Source: Codonopsis lanceolata (taxonomy: Eukaryota > Streptophyta > Magnoliopsida > Asterales > Campanulaceae). From it: a stretch of DNA of 64,000 nt. Within the stretch, counting starts at the first letter, position 1; the number at the start of each line of letters is the position of its first letter. This document shows positions 32,801 to 44,074 of this stretch, piece by piece. Position numbers and translations under genes: made by a program. Below the pieces are notes generated by a model. That model searched no databases, was not told the DNA's origin, and worked only from the letters and a program-made list of their open reading frames with translations. The DNA lies in assembly GCA_013146195.2 (NCBI GenBank), contig CM028379.1, positions 60,399,693 to 60,463,692 of the forward strand. Reading direction: 5' to 3'.

Positions 32801-33167
32801 ATTCTAAACCAAACAAAATCTTGATTGTTAGAGAACTATTTTTTTTCCATTGTTTGTGGTTTATTTTAGAATTTGTATTGCTTTATTTATGATAATTTGT
32901 TGTTAGTAGCTTATTTCCTAATTTTGATGTTAATTCCAAATTAAAATCTTATTTTTATTGTTAATTTCAATGTTGGTTACTTTCATTAAAAATAATTTAT
33001 ATAAACCATAAAACCGAACCAAACCAAACCAAACCGAGTGGTTCGGTTCGGTTTGGTTCCAAGTCTTACTCGGTTCGGTTCGGTTTGAGATTTTTGGAAC
33101 CACTAGGAGGCGGTTCAGTTTGTGGTTTTGGCATAAACCAAACCAAACCGAACCACTTACACCCCTA
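32518..33167. mobile_element. hAT-type MITE (TSD CTTTCCAC)
   Basis: Ends TAGGGGTGTAAATCGGAACC and ACCACTTACACCCCTA, flanked by the exact 8-bp CTTTCCAC at 32510-32517 and 33168-33175. Sub-terminal arrays of GGTTCGGTTCGGTTT/AAACCAAACC face each other, making long imperfect foldbacks. The middle holds an (AT)n tract. No transposase. It interrupts the envelope-like gene. Confidence 0.8.
32762..32799. repeat. (AT)n microsatellite
   Basis: Uninterrupted AT dinucleotide repeats of about 38 bp inside the hAT MITE. Confidence 0.85.
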
Positions 33168-33660
33168 CTTTCCACCCACTGCTTCAGTTCGTTGAAGATA
33201 ATAGTGCCGAAGTTGAGACGGGTCTGAAGGTAGACGACACTTGTAAGATTTAGCTGATGTGCTGTGAACATATCATGTGCACCACTTTTGAACAGAAGCC
33301 CCTTGTCGATCAGGTGGCTTGAGCAGTAGACGTCCAAAGGGAATAGATTTCTCAAGATCTTCCCTCATGGTTCCCTGAGGTATCAACTCCCTCATTGCTT
33401 CCGTGCATGATCACCTCAAGAATTGTTGATTCAAGAGCTCGACCGAAATGTACACCAATAATAGTGGAGATGGTCTTGGCGTTGATGGAGATAGGACGGC
33501 CTCTAATCCATCCACGCAGCATTTTTATTTTTGAGCTCCATCTCTGATAGAACTCTTCACCAAGAAAATACAGTAGTCTTTGTCGTTGAGGCCAAGAGTG
33601 GAAGAATCCCTCGAGGCAATCATGTCGTCCGCAGCCTTGACTCCGGCGGCAATAGTGCAT

Positions 33661-34232
33661 GATTGGAGGTCAATGCACATCCCTTTATATATAAAGTTTC
33701 GAGTCTAGCTACAATGACGTCATGAGCAATGGGAAAAGTAGGATATCCCTGAAGGTTGACGCCCAAACTTGGAGGAATATTTTTTTCTCGGGTCTAGTTC
33801 CTTCCCGCTGTCGTCACGCTTGGATTTTGATTTTTCAAAGAAATGCAGTAAAAAATTAGGGCTTTTTACCTCATATGTTAAACAAATAGAGATTTCAAGT
33901 TTTTCTGAGATTATTGAAAATTTTCGGAATGAAAACTTGAAACCCTAGAATGTTTAGTGAAAGCAAACCGTAGAAATGTTTAACGTAGTTTTCAAGAGAG
34001 TAAGCATTCAAAGCATATAAACGATCGTTAGTTTCTAGGTTTTAAGAACAACAATGGCGGATACACGTTAGTTACGCGAAAGTTACCTCAGTATTCCAAA
34101 ACAATTTGCTTAAAGATGAAATATGAAACAAAGAAACAAGTGAATATCAAGTAGTAGAGTAGAGAAGAACATACCATTGTTGTTGGATGAGAAGAAGAAA
34201 CAAGAAGAATTTGGAAACGAAGAGAGCGCTGC

Positions 34233-34270
<38 letters not shown>

Positions 34271-34616
34271 AATAGAGAGAGAAATATTTTAGACAAAGGA
34301 GTTTCTCAGAAGTTTTGGAAAGTGGCGGTTCAAGGTCTATTTAAAGAGAAATTTTAGTGCAAAGGCATGAACTAAAGATATTTTCTAAGTACCAAGATTT
34401 TACCCTCGACCCCCTTTATTGCTTTAGAAACCTCTTTAACTAAAATAGACTAAGTAGATACTAACCTTTAAGTCTTCCGCTAAAGGGAAAGTTACGGCTT
34501 CCGTTAGTCTAAAACTAAGTCTACCATGAAAGAAAAATTATAAGACTTTGAAATTAAGCAAGAGATCAATCATACCAAGATTTCTCCTTAAATAAGCAAA
34601 CCCGTGGCATCCAGCC
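33661..34616 (-). other. Spacer between pol and the envelope-like gene, with (GA)n
   Basis: No domain seen. A (GA)n microsatellite lies at 34231-34266. On the minus strand this region separates the end of RNase H from the envelope-like frame and could hold a leader or splice acceptor for the third ORF, but no direct signal is clear. Confidence 0.4.
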
Positions 34617-37159
34617 GGCTTTGTGAGAATGTCACCATTGATGCTGAAACATATTCCGAATGATGTTACCTTTCTCCACATGATCTTTGAGGAAGTGATA
34701 ACGAATGTCAATGTGCTTTGTCTTCGAGTGCATCATCGATTTTTGAGATCGAATTGCCGATGTGTTGTCACACATAATTGGACAATTTGCGCCTTGATGT
34801 CAGTAGTCCACTAGTCGTTGCTTCATCCATAGAAGTTGAGAGCAATAGCCGGCAAAGAATGTATTCTGCCTCCGTGGTGGAGTTTGCAACCGATCCTTGT
34901 TTCTGCATGACCATGAGACAAGTCTATTTCCAAGAAATTGACAAGTCCCACCGGTGCTTCTTCGCCACTTTGCAAGTCGCATAATCGTGATCGAGTATCC
35001 AACTAGATCGGTTGTTGCGCTTTGGAATACCGATGCCTAGATTTGTTGTTGTTGAAACATATCCGATGATACGCTTGGCAAGAAAAATGTGATTCCTTTG
35101 GATCCGCCTGAAATCTTGCACAAACACAAACAACAAACATAATGTCGCCCATCAAGCAAGGTGTAAAGTGAACCTATGATTCCTCTAGATTGGTCATGTT
35201 CTCTTGTTTTCCCTTTCATCTTTATCAAGATGGCGCCAGTAGACATTGAGTCTCAAATCCTTTTGCCGAATCAAGACCAAATTTTTGATGAGTTCCTTTG
35301 CATATTTGGTTTGGCCGATGAAGATTCCGCCGAAGTCCGTTGAATCAGCCCTCCCAGAAAGTAGGTAAGTTCTCCCATCATACTCATCTCGAACTTGCTT
35401 TGCATCGCCTCTCGAATCTCTTGCATGTGCTTTGGTTAGTTGATCCAAAGATGATGTCGCCCACATAGATTTGTACCGTAAGAGAATGACCTTTGTGCTT
35501 GAGGATGAACAGAGTAGTGTCTATTCTTCCTCTCACGAATCCTGTTCTATTAAGAACTTGATAGTTTCATACCAAGCTCCGGGAGCTTGCTTTAGGCCAT
35601 GAGAGCTTTCTTGAGTCGGTAGACATGATCCAGCTTTGTCTTGAATGGCAATCCTCGGAGTCGCTCAACGATACCGCTTCTTGAAGATCACCATTCTAAA
35701 GGCACTCTTCACATCCATCCGATACACTTTGAAGTCCATGAACGAGGCATAGTTAGAAAGAGTCCGATTGCCTCTAATCTAGCAACATGAGCAAATGTTT
35801 CATCGAAGTCAATCCCTTCTTCCTGCCGGTAGCCTTGAGCAACCGCCTAGCTTTGTTTCGGTGACATTTCCATCTTCATCTTTTGTTTCTCAGAACCCAT
35901 TTGGTGCCGATAACCGGATGATCGCCGGCCAACTAAGCTCCACACTTTGCATCTTTCAAACCGGTTCACTCTTCTTGCATAGCTTCAATCCAGCTTATGA
36001 TCTCCAATAGCTTCATCAATCTTCTTTGCTCGAGTTCGGATACAAATGCATATGCAAACATAGTTTCATCTCGAACTCTATTTCTATTTAACTCCCGAGT
36101 TGAGATCACCAATGATTTGAGAAATAGGATGATCTCTTGTTTCAATAATGGTTGGAGGAAGATCACTTCTCGTGGTTCTTCCCTTAAGAATTCTCGAGAG
36201 GTCGAGAAGGAGATTCACCAAAATCGGTTCAAGAGATAGGATCTTCGAAACCTTCATTTTCCTCAAAGAAGAAGGATGAGTGATCCGCAAAGGTGTTTGG
36301 GGTAAGACAAGAGATGGGTTCTGGTCAACGTAAGAGTTGAATCCAGATGCAGTCAAGTCCGCCGAAGGGTTACGGTAATGGAAGGGTCCAGCTGCGTGAT
36401 TCTCAAGAGGAGTGGAAGTAGATGCCGTATTTGTACTGCCTCATCATTATCGTAATCATTAGCAACATTCTGAGCCTTTCTAGGCTCTAACAAGTCATAT
36501 TCATCAAAAGAAACATGCACGTATTCTAAAATTTTTAAATGAGTTTTACCGAAATGCGAAATGCTTTTGAATGTTTGGAATACCCCTAAAAATTCCTTCT
36601 GCCCGATTTTGCATCAAATTTTCCTCTATATTCTTTTCCATTATGAAGAATAAAACATTTACAAATTTAAGATTTAAAAAATCTATATGTTTGGGTTTCC
36701 TCTCCATATTTCATATGGAGTTTTGTTATGAAACTTGTTTACTGTGATCTGTTTCTCAAAACATGCACTGACGGCTCGCCTGTAAGTACTGGAAGTTTTG
36801 CTTCTAGCATAGTTCTTGCCGCTCAATCAAGTTCTCTTCTTCCGCTCAGCCTACACCATTTTGTTGAGGAGTTCGGCAAACAGAGAAGTTGTGGCCGATC
36901 CCGTAGTCATCACAAGATCTTTCTACACCGTTGTTCTTGAATTCGGTGCCATTGTTCGATCTTATGTCACTAATGTCTTCGAAGCTGAGTTTGAAGTCTT
37001 TCGAGAAAAATGACTAGATCATATGTCTCATCTTTGTAGTCATTGTTTCAATCTAGGTGAACCTAAAAGTAGTCGTCATTACTACAAGTGTATACTTGTC
37101 TCCTAAATACCGACCGTAGTGATTGGTCCAAAGAGATCCATGCGCAGTTGAAGAGGTCT
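34617..37159 (-). pseudogene. Decayed copia pol (integrase end, reverse transcriptase, RNase H)
   Basis: Read from 37159 leftward, many small frames follow the copia order: integrase C-terminal part (around 36960-36730), the RDHPISQIIGDLNSGVK linker (near 36090), an EIISWIEAMQEE motif before reverse transcriptase, a KWVLRNK-like start (35880), a YVGDIIFG box (35470-35450) where the family has YVDD, and RNase H with KSTGGTCQFLGNRLVSWSC-like text (34960-34900). At least eight shifts or stops. The altered catalytic box alone would inactivate it. The 5' part is lost at the gap. Confidence 0.65.
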
Positions 37160-37259
37160 NNNNNNNNNNNNNNNNNNNNNNNNNNNNNNNNNNNNNNNNN
37201 NNNNNNNNNNNNNNNNNNNNNNNNNNNNNNNNNNNNNNNNNNNNNNNNNNNNNNNNNNN
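37160..37259. other. Assembly gap (100 N)
   Basis: One hundred N bases, the conventional size for an unknown gap. The copia pol on its left and the gypsy material on its right are not proven adjacent. Confidence 0.99.
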
Positions 37260-38147
37260 TTTGAAAATTTATTAACAAAATAACACTCAAACACTCCTCT
37301 CAAATCGAAACCCAAGAAAGCTCGTAAATGCACAAGTATAAAAATTAACCTAAACTAGCAATTTATGCAATAAACAATTTTAAGCAAATAAAATGTGCAT
37401 AAATGTAGAAGAGGGAAGAGAATACTCAAAAATGGGTAGCACACTTGAGCTTGTCGCTGAAAAATTCACCGGAAATCATGGAGGTCGCCGTTAGATTGGT
37501 CGGAATCTTAGAGAGAAGGTAGAGGATTTCCGTGTTTTGCTTGAGGAGAGAGAGAGAGAGAGAGTCACTGTGTTATGTCTGTTAGTTGTTCGGCACATTT
37601 CAAATAACGGGGCTGAGCGGTCACCTAGCCCTTACCCTGAGCGATCGCTCAGTTCAGATTTCAAGTGCCCGATGTTCTGTTTTTTACGCGGTCGCTCAGC
37701 CTATGTGATGGGCGATCGCTCTAATGCTATTTTCAAAATTAATTATTTTCAAGTATTAAAAATTGTAGAATATCTATTAATTATTGTTATGGTCCAAATA
37801 TATCTTCCTTCGATGCGCTTATATATCCTTCAATTACCTAACCTAATTACCAAATACACTAAATAAAAGTTAAACATATAAATACAACACTAATAAATAT
37901 TTTGCCCCCAAACTTAAATTTTTCCAAATATTAAATAAATTTTTAAATTCTAAAAATCAAGTAGGGTTCAAAATAACTATTTTACAACAACAAATTAAAA
38001 ATAAGTGGGTTGACTCCCACGCAGCGCTTTTGTTTAACGTCGTTCGCTCGACGTTATTCAACCCATTAGTCAAAGTCAAAAACTTCCATTGACTCGACAC
38101 CTTTCACAACCGAAACACGTTCATGGTAGGGTTTAACTATATGTCCA
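37260..38147 (-). other. 3' non-coding region of G1, possible LTR start
   Basis: Holds the GGGTTGACTCCCACGCAGCG-type block (about 38006) often found downstream of integrase in plant gypsy elements. On the minus strand a PPT-like AAGTTTGGGGGCAAA lies near 37905. An (AG)n run lies at 37546-37563. No match to the 5' LTR is visible, so the 3' LTR is either beyond the gap or different. Composition left of 37740 shifts to GC with GAGCGATCGCTCAG motifs. Confidence 0.4.
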
Positions 38148-39302
38148 TTAACTGAATGTTTCATTAGTTTTATAGCAATTAAGCTCGACTGCTCCATGGA
38201 CAAAAACATTTACCACTTCAAATGGACCTGACCATCGCGATTTAAGTTTTCCTGGGAATAATTTCAACCTAGAATTAAATAAAAGAACTTTCATGCCAGG
38301 ATACAAGTCTTTAGGAAGAATTTTCTTATCATGCAATCACTTGGTCTTCTTTTTATAAATTTTCATATTTTCATAAGATTCTAACCTATGCTCTTCTAAT
38401 TCATTTAACTGGAGCATTCGTTTCTCACCTGCTAAGGTCATATCCATGTTAAGGGTTTTGATTGCCCAAAACGCTATATGCTCTAACTCTACAAGTAAAT
38501 GGCATGCTTTTCCATAGACAATTCCGTAGGGACTTAACCCTAGCGGAGTCTTATAAGCTGTCCGATATGCCCATAAAACATCATTCAATTTTAATGCCCA
38601 ATCTTTCCTATTGGGTTGGATAGTCTTTTCCAACACACCTTTAATTTGCCTATTGCTCACTTCCACTTGACCAGATGTCTGCGGATGATAAGGAGTAGAC
38701 AACTTATGGACTACCCTATATCTTTTCAGATAGGCATTTACTAACTTGTTAGTGAAATGGGTCCCTTGATCACTTATTATCGCTCTTGGCATCCCATGTC
38801 TACTAAAAATATTTGCACAAAGAAATTTGATTACTGTCTTAGCATCATTATTTCGTGTAGGGATTGCTTCGATCCATTTTGACACATAATCCACTCCTAC
38901 CAAAATATATTCAAATCCTTGGGAGATAGGAAAGGGTTCCATAAAATCTATTCCCCAAACATCAAAAACTTCAACAACCAAATTGCTAATTTGGGGCATT
39001 TCATTTCTTTTACTTATGTTTCCTGTCCTTTGGCATTTATAACAACTTTTTGCAAACTGATGAGCATCTTTGAATAAAGATGGCCAATAAAGGTCGGACT
39101 GCTACACCTTCCTAGCAGTCTTCTCACCACTAAAATGACCTCCACAAGCAAAGCCATGACAAAAGGACAACACATTATGGTGTTCCTCTTCTGGAATACA
39201 TCTCTGAATCACTAAATCAGGACCAAGTTTAAATAGGTAAGGCTCATCCCAAAAAATAATTTTTAACTTCGGAGAGAAATTTCTTCCGTTCATGATGTCC
39301 AA
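38148..39302 (-). pseudogene. G1 integrase
   Basis: The zinc-binding part (HHNVLSFCHGFACGGHFSGEK at 39232-39114) is followed after a frame break by a 220-codon frame with the catalytic core: Asp in WGIDFMEPFP, Asp in ISDQGTHF, Glu in SGQVEVSNRQIK. All three acidic residues are kept. A GPFEVVNVF-like C-terminal segment follows at 38336-38148. Stops between parts make it defective as a whole. In working elements it inserts the DNA copy into chromosomes. Confidence 0.75.
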
Positions 39303-39690
39303 AATTAGGATTCACCACATCTGACACAATAAAGTTTACAAAATCGGCATACCAAGGCTCACTAATTTTCACCGAATATAATTGCTCATCAGGAAAAACT
39401 TCTTTTACTGGGATATTTCTATCAATCAAATGCTTTTCAAAAAGAGGCCACAGTTCCAATCTTGATAAATGATCTGCCATTACATTTTCGCAACCTTTCT
39501 TATTCTTAATTGCAATATCAAACTCTTGAAGTAAGAGCATCCACCTACTCAATCTAGGTTTAGCATCCTTCTTAGTCAACAAATATTTCAAAGCAGCATG
39601 ATCAGTATAAACAATCACTTTGGAACCTAACAGATATGACATAAATTTTTCTAAGGCAAAAATTACTGCTAAAAATTCCTTTTCGGTTGT
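39244..39690 (-). pseudogene. G1 RNase H domain
   Basis: Frame with KVIVYTDHAALKYLLTKKDA, then RWMLLLQEFDIAIKNKKGCE and MADHLSRLE, the standard RT-RNase H pattern of gypsy elements. The N-terminal part is separated by the SINE inserted at 39711-40174. The downstream integrase overlaps in another frame. Confidence 0.7.
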
Positions 39691-39694
39691 TGTG

Positions 39695-40190
39695 TAATTT
39701 AACTGGGCATTTTTTTCATTTTTTTTTAATAATTAGCTTTCTTAATTTTTTTTATTTTTTTTATATATTTTTTTTTAAGGTTGGAGGGGACATAGACCTT
39801 ACCCCAACCCTTATTTTTTAAAATTATTTTTATGCCTTGAAAGGCTACAATTATAGATATATGATGCCTTTTGGTGTGGCTAGAACAAATGATACCTCTG
39901 GTGAGGCTTTGAACATCCGACCTCTCGGTTGAGAGTAGTGATGCGTCAGGGTGCCTCTGGTAGAGCTTAAACACTCGACCTCTCTGTTAAGATAAGCGAG
40001 CAGCTAAATGGGACCTTGTATAAGGCTTGAACAACAACGTTGCCTCTGAAGAGGCTTGAACACCCGACCTTTCTATTGAAAGTTATAAGTCCAGGGTGTC
40101 TCTAGTGGGACTTGAACACCTGACCTCTCTATTAGGAGAAGTGAGCAGTACCAGTTGAGCTAGAGCTCGTTGGTTAATTTAACTGGGCAT
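39695..40190. repeat. 16-bp SINE target-site duplication
   Basis: TAATTTAACTGGGCAT at 39695-39710 and 40175-40190, an exact repeat on both sides of the SINE. Confidence 0.85.
39711..40174 (-). mobile_element. tRNA-derived SINE with tandem tRNA-like modules, copy 1
   Basis: On the minus strand the 5' end has a pol III A box (TAGCTCAACTGG) and B box (GTTCAAGTCC) at tRNA-like spacing. Then come further modules of the form GARAGGTCRGRTGTTCAAG followed by YCNNCAGAGGYA, about four B-box-like copies in 250 bp. The 3' part contains TAAGGTCTATGTCCCCTCC and an A-rich tail of about 90 bp. An exact 16-bp duplication flanks it. It splits the G1 pol. A second copy lies at the right window edge (63779-64000). 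SINEs depend on LINE enzymes; two LINEs are present nearby, but a partner is not shown. Confidence 0.8.
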
Positions 40191-41732
40191 CATTAAAAGT
40201 TCTACTAGCATAATGGATTACATACGGTTTCTTATCAATCTTTTGACCTAGAATAGCTCCTATGGCAAAATCCGACGCATTGCACATAACTTCAAATGGT
40301 AATGACCAGTTAGGACTAGATAAAATTGGAGCAGTTAATTTTTCCTTTAGCAGATTAAAAGCCTCTAGATAATCTTTGTTGAAAATAAATTATGTATCTT
40401 TGGCAAACAAATTACACAAGGGCTTACAAATTTTTGAAAAATCTTGAATGAAACGCCTATAGACACCAGTGTGCCCAAGAAAGCTTCTAACGCCTTTAAC
40501 TGAAATAGGAGGGGGCAACTTAGAAATAACTTCTACTTTCGCCGGGTCAACCTCAATTCCTCTTTTTGACACTATGTGTCCTAAAACGATTCCTTGGTTG
40601 ACCATAAAATGACATTTTTCCCAACTAAGGGTCAAATTGGATTTGCAGCATTGCTTGAGAACTAAGGTCAAGTTATCTAGACACTTGTCAAACGAGTCCA
40701 CATAAACAAAAAGTCATCCATAAATACCTCAACACACTTTTCAATTAAATTAGAGAAGATGGAGATCATGCATCTTTGGAAGGTAGCTAGAGCATTACAT
40801 AGACCAAAAGGCATCCTTCTATACGCAAAAGTACCAAAGGGGCATGTGAAGGTTGTCTTTTCTTGATTTTCTGGGGCTATTGGAATTTGATTATACCCGG
40901 AAAATTCGTCCAAAAAGCAATAGAACTCATAACCAGCTAATCTTTCTAAGATTTTCTCTATGAATGATAATGGAAAGTGGTGTTTCTTGGTTGCTGCATT
41001 AAGTTTTCTTAAATCTATACACATCCTATATCATGTGACAGTCCTAGTCAGTACTAACTCATCTTTATCATTTTGAACCACAGTGATTCCAGACTTCTTT
41101 GGGACTACCTGAATAGGACTTACCCACTTACTATCAGAGATGGGGTAAATGATACCCACATCTACAAGTTTAAGAACTTCCTTTCTTACAGCTTCTTTCA
41201 TATGAGGATTCAAACGCCTTTGATGTTCTCTAGAAGGTTTAGCACCTTCTTCAAGATGGATTCTGTGCATACATTTGGTAGGACTTATTCCTTTTAAATT
41301 AGCTAAGGTCCATCCTATAGCTTCTTTGTGCTCTTGTAAAACTTTTATCAATTTGTCTTCTTGCTCTTTATTCAACTTTGAAGAAATAATTACAGGCAAT
41401 GTTTCATTTTTTCCTAAGAAGACATATTTTAAATGGTTGGGTAAAGGTTTTAATTCTAAAACAGGAAGTGATTCAATAGAAGGGACTAATTTCTCATTAA
41501 AATTCCCTAAAGGCTCGCGAACTATTTTTTCGGTTATTATTTCTTCTTTTTCCTCAAATTGTTTTGTTAATTCACTAGCTTCATTATTTTCATTATCACC
41601 TTGACCATTTAAGAATTCCTCTAATTTATCATTCTTCACTTCTTTCACCAAATCTTCAGCCACTATGTTTTCTACCTCATCAACATAAAAACAGTCACTC
41701 ATATCATCAGGTTGCTTCAAGGCATTGAACAC
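40191..41732 (-). pseudogene. G1 reverse transcriptase
   Basis: Three frames: 41732-41031 with an acidic linker, LPNHLKYVFLGKNETLPVII, and RRLNPHMKEAVRKEVLKLVD leading into VVPKKSGITVV; 41024-40677 with MCIDLRKLNAATKKHHFPL, FLDEFSGYNQI, RRMPFGLCNALATFQRCM and the catalytic VEVFMDDF; 40701-40390 with LSWEKCHFMVNQGIVLGHIV and the thumb. Key residues are present, but stops and shifts at 41030 and 40690 disable it. FLDEFSG replaces the usual FLDGxSG. Confidence 0.75.
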
Positions 41733-41739
41733 ATAGATT

Positions 41740-42177
41740 TCAACTGTTTCTCACATAGCAATCATTGATAATTTCCCATTTTAAACATTGATTACAGTAT
41801 TGGTTGTTGCCATGAATGGTTCCAAGAAGAAGTGGCGGTGATTCTTGTGTAGCACTAACTCTATTTTCCATTTCAAGCACCACAAAATCAACTGGCATAA
41901 TCAATTTTTCTACTTGGACTAGAATATCTTCCACAATTCCTAATGGGTATTTAACAGATCGGTCTACTAGTTGTAATGTCATCGATGTGGGTTTCAATTC
42001 TCCTAACCCTAATTGTCTATATACCGAAAAGGGCATCAGATTTATATTGGCACCAAGATCCAACATCACTTTGATTTTCTTTGAATTCCCTAAAGTAATA
42101 TCGACATTAAAACTACCAGGATCTTTTAACTTTGGTGGAAGGTTTTGCTGAAGGACAGCACTAACATTTTCAGACAT
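41740..42177 (-). pseudogene. G1 aspartic protease
   Basis: LKDPGSFNVDITLGN, then MLDLGANINLMPFSVYRQLG with the Athila-type DLGA active site, LQLVDRSVKYPLGIVEDILV and the flap-like region, ending in an early stop. Matches the retroviral-type protease that would process Gag-Pol. Similar to G2 protease at 46464-46886. Confidence 0.7.
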
Positions 42178-42299
42178 AATGACTTTTTCATCTTTTGGAA
42201 ACTTTTGTTTCCTTGAACTTAAGTCTTTGAAAATTTCGCGTATGCAGGAATAGTTTTAATCACATTTAATAAGGGTAAATTTATGTTCACATTAGATAG

Positions 42300-43934
42300 C
42301 ATATTATAAATTTCTGCAAATTGTTTATTAGCTTTAAATTGCATCAAATGGTCAGGAAACGGGATCAGGGGCACATAAGCAGGAGGTGTAAAATAAGGTT
42401 CTTCTATGTCAGGAAAAATTGGTTTTTCTTTTTCTTTTTTAGCACTTTCACTTTGCTTGTTATCTTTTTCATTATTTACTGTTTCAGAAGAAGTAGAAGG
42501 ACTAGGTGTACTTACCTCTTCACCAAAAGTTTTACCACTTTGTAAAGTAGTAATAGCTTTAGCTTACTCGTTTTGACTTGGGAACTTCCCATAATCACGT
42601 CCCTTGATTTCCTTTACATCATCGCACAATTGTCCATGCATAATCGTCATCTTTTGCAAAGTAGAATTTACTGCAATTAGGCCTTCTTCCACTTTCTGTA
42701 GACGAGCCTCGGTATCTTTTTGCTGAGAATTTTGTACAGGATTGCCAAAATTTTGATTCCCTTGTCCAATCCTTGCTATTGCTGTGGTTGAGGTTGTAAC
42801 GGCTTGTTCCCTCCCCAACTGAAATTTGGATGATTCCTCCATCCAGGATTGCATGTATTTGAAAAAGGATCATTCCTTTGTCGCGGTGGATAAGAGTTCA
42901 TTGAATTTACCTGTTCCTGAAAAATAGTCATATTTCCACTAGAGGGGAAACCGTAAGTAGAAAGAGAATTATTGCCATAATTGGAATTAGGATCGATAGG
43001 AAAATTTAAATTGGCCGCAGCCATGATGGCTTCATAAGCTTTTATTTTAGCATTAGCCAATGCTAATGCATTGGTTTCATCAACATTTGATTTTAACTCA
43101 TAAACTGTCTTAATTTTTCCTCTCACACTCTTTGTCTTGAATTTGATCCTATCATTTCAAATAAATCATGTCTGATCAGGGGTCAATCCGTGAATCGACC
43201 CTTCTGCAGCACTATCTATCATAGTCTGCTGGTGCATTAAGAGTGAGTCATAGAATTGAGTTATTAAAATATCTTGCGAAAAGTTATGATGGGGACATTC
43301 TATCAATAAAGATTTGAAACGGTCCCATGCTTCATGAAAAGTTTCACCTTGCTCCATTACAAAACACATGATTTGTCTTCTATGACTAGAAAGTGAAACA
43401 TGCTGATAAAGTTTAGCAATAAATGCATCATATAATCCTCTCCATGTAGATATGCTCCTAGGTGCTAGAGTCATGAACCATTTTTTAGCATTATCTTTTA
43501 AAGTACATTGCAGAAAACGTAACTTAAATTCATCTTCGGTCAATCCTCCCTTAGGGAAAGTTTCAACCAAATGTCCAAAATCTTGCATAAAAGATACTAC
43601 ATTTTCTGTATGTAAACCATGGAAAGTTGGGAACATATTGTAAAAATGCCCCTTAAGTTCCAAAATTTTTAACTCTATCATGCAAAATTAAGCATGAAGG
43701 TGAAAAATCTCTATTAGGGCGATTATAGTCTCGCATCGTCCTAGGGGCTTGCATCTCGTCCCTTGCAGCCACAACTGCTTCAGCGGGAGCAACTGGATCT
43801 GCTCTTTGATCTCTTGGATTATTAGCCATTGGATTATTCTGTTGGGGATTCCTTCCTAGATTATTAATGTTATCGTTAAAATCCGTCAGCGTGGGATTCA
43901 ACGACCGTCGACCATGCATAAAATGCACAATCAA
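42300..43934 (-). pseudogene. G1 gag
   Basis: Read from 43934: RRSLNPTLTDFNDNINNLGR and an APRTMRDYNRPN start, then (43681-43166) FPTFHGLHTENVVSFMQDF, ETFPKGGLTEDEFKLRFLQC and ECPHHN, the retrotransposon gag core of Athila elements. After frame breaks come an Asn/Gln-rich stretch (43126-42776) and a coiled-coil-like end (42854-42564). No zinc knuckle seen. It would form the particle core. Confidence 0.7.
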
Positions 43935-44047
43935 CTACAAACCAGAAATAAATTAAAACAAGTGATAAAAATATTTTTGTTGTTTTTGTATTTTTTTTAT
44001 ATAATTTTTTAAAAAAACAGAAAAGATTAAAAACTTTTTAATTAAAA

Positions 44048-44068
44048 CTCTCCCCGGCAGTGGCGCCA
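44048..44068 (-). promoter_or_regulatory. G1 primer-binding site
   Basis: On the minus strand TGGCGCCACTGCCGGGGAGA follows the LTR end. Resembles the TGGCGCCGTTGCCGGGGA type site of Athila elements. Confidence 0.7.
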
Positions 44069-44074
44069 AAAACT

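Larger units (their letters stand above)
30416..33660 (-). pseudogene. Envelope-like third ORF of the inverted copia element
   Basis: Read from 33660: a segment with LRGWIRGRPISINAKTISTI, then (33355-33168) FPLDVYCSSHLIDKGLLF, then a hAT MITE (32518-33167). It resumes at 32517, a charged and Ala/Lys-rich helix region (32256-31765) passes into a Pro/Ser/Lys-rich stretch with SKPKRRRLRK, and the final part (31090-30416) is a long predicted coiled coil ending near KGKGKRPW. An N-terminal domain, disordered basic middle and C-terminal coiled coil fit Sirevirus envelope-like ORFs. Frameshifts and two short duplications (31680-31740, 31765-31840) break it. Confidence 0.55.
25802..37159 (-). mobile_element. 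Sirevirus-like copia element, inverted, carrying three other insertions or breaks
   Basis: On the minus strand the order is decayed pol (37159 to about 34617), envelope-like gene (33660 to 30416), PPT (30030-30017) and 3' LTR (30016 to 25802, split by a LINE). The 5' LTR, gag and protease lie beyond the assembly gap or are lost. The LTR is the family seen as a solo LTR at 21875-23154. It is inserted in the 3' LTR of the plus-strand element, so it is younger. Confidence 0.65.

Noticed and set aside
32581..32892. Open frame through the GGTTCGGTTC array and (AT)n
   Set aside because: Lies wholly in the hAT MITE and encodes only repeat-derived residues.
40141..40174. Stand-alone tRNA gene
   Set aside because: A and B boxes are present but the acceptor stem and 3' end of a tRNA are not; the flanks show a SINE with target duplication.
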